Source: an uncultured Oscillospiraceae bacterium (GTDB lineage: Bacteria; Bacillota; Clostridia; Oscillospirales; Oscillospiraceae). Taken from it: 8,064 bases of DNA. Below, one piece after another: positions 6,372-8,064 of the stretch (positions within the stretch are counted from its first letter, which is position 1; each line of letters opens with the position of its first letter). The DNA lies in NCBI GenBank assembly GCA_910585265.1, contig CAJUCA010000086.1:1-8064 (forward strand), written 5' to 3'. The translations under genes were made by a program, and so were the position numbers. The notes below the pieces were generated by a model, which was given only the letters and a program-made list of their open reading frames with translations, was not told the origin of the DNA and did no database searches.

Positions 6372-6416
6372 TTGAAAAACACAATGCACCCAGGTGGTCA
6401 AGACCACTTGGGTGCA
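6372..6416 (-). terminator. Strong hairpin terminator between two leftward promoters
   Basis: A 15-bp stem (6385-6399 paired with 6402-6416) has one G-T wobble and a 2-base centre. On the minus strand it is followed by TTGTGTTTTT (to about 6372), a good intrinsic terminator tail. It lies about 40 bases after the start expected from the promoter at 6465-6493 and before the mobC promoter. On the + strand the stem is followed by GAGATTGTTTT, so some function in that direction is also possible. Confidence 0.75.
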
Positions 6417-6459
6417 GAGATTGTTTTCCAATATTCACTTCTGGCATCGCTCATCGCTG
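6372..6459 (-). ncRNA. Predicted short transcript (about 85 bases) upstream of mobC
   Basis: A consensus promoter (6465-6493) and a strong terminator (6372-6416) enclose only about 85 bases. The product would be a small RNA or the attenuated leader of a longer mobilization transcript. It contains an 18-codon frame (6398-6454, MSDARSEYWKTISAPKWS) whose stop lies in the hairpin loop, but there is no ribosome site and almost no leader, so translation is doubtful. Predicted from promoter and terminator only. Confidence 0.4.
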
Positions 6460-6464
6460 GGGCC

Positions 6465-6493
6465 ATTATAGGGCAAACGCAAAGAATTGTCAA
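6465..6493 (-). promoter_or_regulatory. Perfect consensus sigma-70 type promoter
   Basis: Minus strand: TTGACA (6488-6493), exactly 17 bp, TATAAT (6465-6470). Both hexamers and the spacing match consensus. It reads toward mobC but meets a strong hairpin terminator within about 45 bases, so it appears to drive a short RNA or an attenuated mob transcript. Confidence 0.8.
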
Positions 6494-6549
6494 TGCGTTT
6501 TGGCGTCTACTTTTGTCGTATCCCATGAGGTGTGCCGCTCTGCGGCGAT

Positions 6550-6746
6550 TGCGGAAACGGCCTGCGTTTTCCGCACGGTCAGGCGAGATCGCAGCAGGCG
6601 AGGCTGACGGATTTTTGTGGCGCGGCAGCGCCACAACACCGGCGCGGAGCGCCGGTCAAAGGCGGGTTTGGGGTGGCAACCCCAACAAGTATCAGACTAG
6701 GGGAACAAATGAGCGGAGCAAAATTTGGGCCACGGGTCGATACTTG
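6550..6746. other. Candidate oriT region (cluster of inverted repeats)
   Basis: Non-coding DNA upstream of mobC with five inverted repeats: TGCGGAAA/TTTCCGCA (6550-6557, 6568-6575); a 9-bp stem with GGCA loop (6615-6623, 6628-6636); an 8-bp stem with GGA loop (6638-6645, 6649-6656); a 7-bp stem with GGCA loop (6668-6674, 6679-6685); and a wide CAAGTATC/GATACTTG pair (6686-6693, 6739-6746) enclosing 45 bp. None has a terminator T-run. Hairpin clusters upstream of mobC and relaxase genes are typical of oriT. I cannot identify the nick site; the 6694-6738 interval, with GACTAGGGGAACAAATGAGC, is the most likely place. Confidence 0.55.
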
Positions 6747-6855
6747 CCCTCAACGACTGGTGTTTCCCCCTTACCTACCCATCGTTTAGTTTCAGTTCAG
6801 CAAATCCGTCAACAGAAGTGAAGGTGTCGCTTCTATCCTCCCGATAAAATTAAAT
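6747..6855. other. Non-coding gap between candidate oriT and the cargo gene
   Basis: No gene seen. On the minus strand, just after the cargo gene stop, a short imperfect hairpin (AGAAGCG/CGCTTCT-type arms, about 6812-6832) occurs without a following T-run. Nothing else recognised. Confidence 0.4.
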
Positions 6856-7806
6856 TTATTGCGCTCGACGCATTTCGTTCCGGTAGAAGCCGTCACCCTT
6901 GGACACTGTAATCAGTTCCCCTTGGGTTTCCATAGCTTGAATACGCTTGGCAATCCACCAGTCGCCGATACCCAATTGATACCGCCCCAATACATCACCG
7001 ATGAGATGAGCCACCCGGAAAATTCCATCAGGGATTTGGGCACGAATGAATGGATCGTAGAAATCCTCCCCTACACTGCGCAAACGGCCATTGACAACAG
7101 CACGCAAGGGTGAATTTTCCTCTCGAAGCTGTGACCACTCCATAGCGATAGCTCTGCGGACATTTTTAGGGATTTCCCGCTCCAGCGGCAGATACGCCGC
7201 CCAGTCCCCCGGAGATAGTTCCCCCCAGTTCAAACAGGACTGCACCGTATTATCTTCCAGCGGCATCCACCGGGGCATCTCTAAAGCGGTCACGGGACAA
7301 TCGCAGTCCCGCAGTTGCCAAAGCACATCATAAAATCCGCACAGGGAGTAAGGCGCATTGCTGTACCAAATGCGCACAGCCTCGCCATGTTTTCCGCCCT
7401 CCAAAAGCCGCTCTCTGTCCCGCTGGCGTTGTTCCCAAAGCATATCCCGCTGGGCATAATCGTCTGGGTCGCAATCTGGGAGTGGGAAATCGCCCCCCAG
7501 CCAAGCGGTAAGCAAATCAAACCGGGCCTTCTCCACATCAGGGCCGCTTATGGGGCCGATGTCCAATCCAACAGACGGGCATAGCACATCTCCGGGATTG
7601 CCGCCCACAGGCCGCGCCCGGCGGTTCTCCTTCTCCTTCTGGGCCTTGAATTGGGCTATAGCTTGGTCTTTTTCTTCCTGCGTGGGTTCCTTCTCTCCCT
7701 CGCCGAAAATAAATCCAATCACCCCATCATTCCAACTGGACGGCCCCCAATGCGTGGCCATCTTCAATGTCCCGCACTCACTGTCGGAAAAAACTATCTG
7801 CAACAT
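6856..7806 (-). CDS. DUF1835/DUF3658 domain-containing protein (IME cargo)
   Basis: A 316-residue soluble protein. The N-terminus LQIVFSDSECGTLKMA resembles the DUF1835 opening (IVFGDSxxGSLK). LDIGPISG (81-88), the WLGGDFP segment and IWYSNAPYSLCGFYDVLWQL (146-165) are further family-like blocks. The C-terminal part, with YDPFIRAQIPDGIFRVAHLIG and LGRYQLGIGDWWIAKRI (250-289), matches the DUF3658 type. A highly charged segment (40-65) may be a disordered linker. The biochemical function is unknown and I do not propose one. ATG with GGAG at 8-bp spacing; a consensus-like promoter lies 48 bp upstream. It is the only gene of the element with no evident transfer role, lies at the end opposite the recombinase, and by eye is less GC-rich than the mob genes, suggesting a separately acquired passenger. 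Family assignment is by recognition of motifs only. Confidence 0.75.
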   Translation of the reverse strand: MLQIVFSDSECGTLKMATHWGPSSWNDGVIGFIFGEGEKEPTQEEKDQAIAQFKAQKEKENRRARPVGGNPGDVLCPSVGLDIGPISGPDVEKARFDLLTAWLGGDFPLPDCDPDDYAQRDMLWEQRQRDRERLLEGGKHGEAVRIWYSNAPYSLCGFYDVLWQLRDCDCPVTALEMPRWMPLEDNTVQSCLNWGELSPGDWAAYLPLEREIPKNVRRAIAMEWSQLREENSPLRAVVNGRLRSVGEDFYDPFIRAQIPDGIFRVAHLIGDVLGRYQLGIGDWWIAKRIQAMETQGELITVSKGDGFYRNEMRRAQ

Positions 7807-7853
7807 GATAAAAACTCCGTTTCAAATGCTCATTTTTCGGATTGTCTTGGAAA

Positions 7854-7882
7854 AGTATAGCATCATGAGGAAAAGATTTCAA
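7854..7882 (-). promoter_or_regulatory. Predicted promoter of the DUF1835-type cargo gene
   Basis: Minus strand: TTGAAA (7877-7882), 17 bp, TATACT (7854-7859). Each hexamer is a 5-of-6 match with optimal spacing. It lies about 48 bp before the ATG in AT-rich DNA inside the element, so the cargo gene can be expressed independently of the ICE or mob operon. Confidence 0.75.
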
Positions 7883-7946
7883 GAGGCAAGATTTTTGTTC
7901 GGAATAGGGGGGCTGGCTGTCAATTCGACAAAGTTTTCTTGTGATA

Positions 7947-7966
7947 CTTTACCACACATGAGTATT
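7947..7966 (-). repeat. Right IME end / attachment half-site
   Basis: On the minus strand: AA core (7965-7966), 2 bp, then CTCA-TGTGTGG-TAAAG (7947-7962). It is the inverted partner of the left end at 1806-1825, with the same spacing and distance from the core. The maff2 homology ends exactly at the core; beyond it the frame runs N-T-H-V-W and stops at TAA (7949-7951). Confidence 0.8.
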
Positions 7967-8064
7967 GGAGCCCGGATTGTCGGACCCGTAGCCCTCCAGG
8001 AGATTGACGACGCCCCACACGCCCAGACCAGCGCCCAGGGCCACAACGAGGGTCTGCAAGGTGG
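7965..8064 (-). pseudogene. Maff2-family gene, 5' fragment (runs off window)
   Basis: Reading leftward from the window edge: TLQTLVVALGAGLGVWGVVN, then LLEGYGSDNPGS, the conserved first transmembrane segment and the GYG-xDNPG turn of Maff2 proteins. It lacks only the first few codons, which lie outside the window. After PGS the frame enters element DNA, adds five foreign codons and stops at 7949-7951. The truncated product would keep one membrane helix and lose the SQGMKQLMAGGG half. Together with 1718-1807 it makes a full-length gene, so this is an insertion allele, not a decayed copy. Confidence 0.9.

Larger units (their letters stand above)
1806..7966. mobile_element. Tn4451/Tn5397-like integrative mobilizable element inserted in maff2
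   Basis: About 6.16 kb bounded by the two halves of one Maff2 gene. Both ends carry the TT/AA dinucleotide (1806-1807 and 7965-7966 on +). Two bp inside each is an inverted half-site CTCA-N7-TAAAG (1810-1825; complement of 7947-7962). Contents from right to left: DUF1835-type cargo, candidate oriT and control region, mobC, relaxase, Cys_rich_VLP, tnpW and large serine recombinase. There are no conjugation-channel genes, so it is mobilizable rather than self-transmissible. All genes run in the same direction as the interrupted ICE operon. Integration by a serine recombinase at a 2-bp core without target duplication fits the Tn4451/Tn5397 mechanism. The boundaries come directly from the sequence; mobility today is inferred from intact recombinase and relaxase frames. 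Confidence 0.9.

Noticed and set aside
6398..6454. 18-codon leader peptide frame inside the predicted short RNA.
   Set aside because: The ATG lies only a few bases from the expected transcript start with no ribosome site. Mentioned under the RNA but not called as a gene.
6315..6821. + strand open frame of 168 codons in the intergenic region.
   Set aside because: It crosses the terminator stem and all candidate oriT hairpins, and its product is low-complexity with no family resemblance.

Overview
The window is a piece of integrated mobile DNA from a GC-rich gut Firmicute, most likely an Oscillospiraceae/Clostridiales relative. This is inferred from the family mix (PrgI, VirB6/TrbL of the Firmicutes ICE type, Maff2, TnpW, Cys_rich_VLP, MobC/MobP relaxase) and the high GC of most of the DNA. 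No chromosomal housekeeping gene is present. Every gene I accept lies on the minus strand and reads from right to left.

The main structure is one mobile element nested inside another. The outer element is an integrative conjugative element (ICE). Its transfer genes occupy the left 1.8 kb, in transcription order: the 3' part of a Maff2-family gene (1718-1807), a VirB6/TrbL-like membrane protein (839-1705), an MT-A70 adenine methyltransferase (218-790) and a PrgI-family gene that leaves the window (1-211). The 5' part of the same Maff2 gene reappears at the far right (7965-8064). Joining the two parts at a shared AA dinucleotide restores an uninterrupted Maff2 frame (...PGS-K-SQG...).

The roughly 6.16 kb in between (about 1806-7966) is a Tn4451/Tn5397-like integrative mobilizable element (IME). 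It carries a large serine recombinase (1891-3507), TnpW (3650-3835), a Cys_rich_VLP protein (3964-4323), a MobP-type relaxase (4313-5872 or 5881), a MobC accessory protein with a likely TTG start (5844-6242), a roughly 540-bp control and candidate oriT region (6315-6855), and a DUF1835/DUF3658-type cargo gene with its own promoter (6856-7806). The two ends carry matching inverted half-sites, CTCA-N7-TAAAG, each 2 bp from the AA/TT core.

Working model: the recombinase inserts and removes the element at the AA core in maff2. MobC and the relaxase nick oriT and use a conjugation channel supplied by another element, possibly this same ICE. The insertion breaks maff2 and probably uncouples translation of the trbL-like gene, whose start lies 12 bp after the maff2 stop with only a weak ribosome site. 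Excision would restore both, so the insertion may act as a reversible switch on the host ICE.

Other points of interest are two adjacent ICE genes whose well-placed ribosome sites lead to ATC and ATA instead of ATG, near-repeats flanking the methyltransferase gene, and a promoter-terminator-promoter arrangement upstream of mobC.
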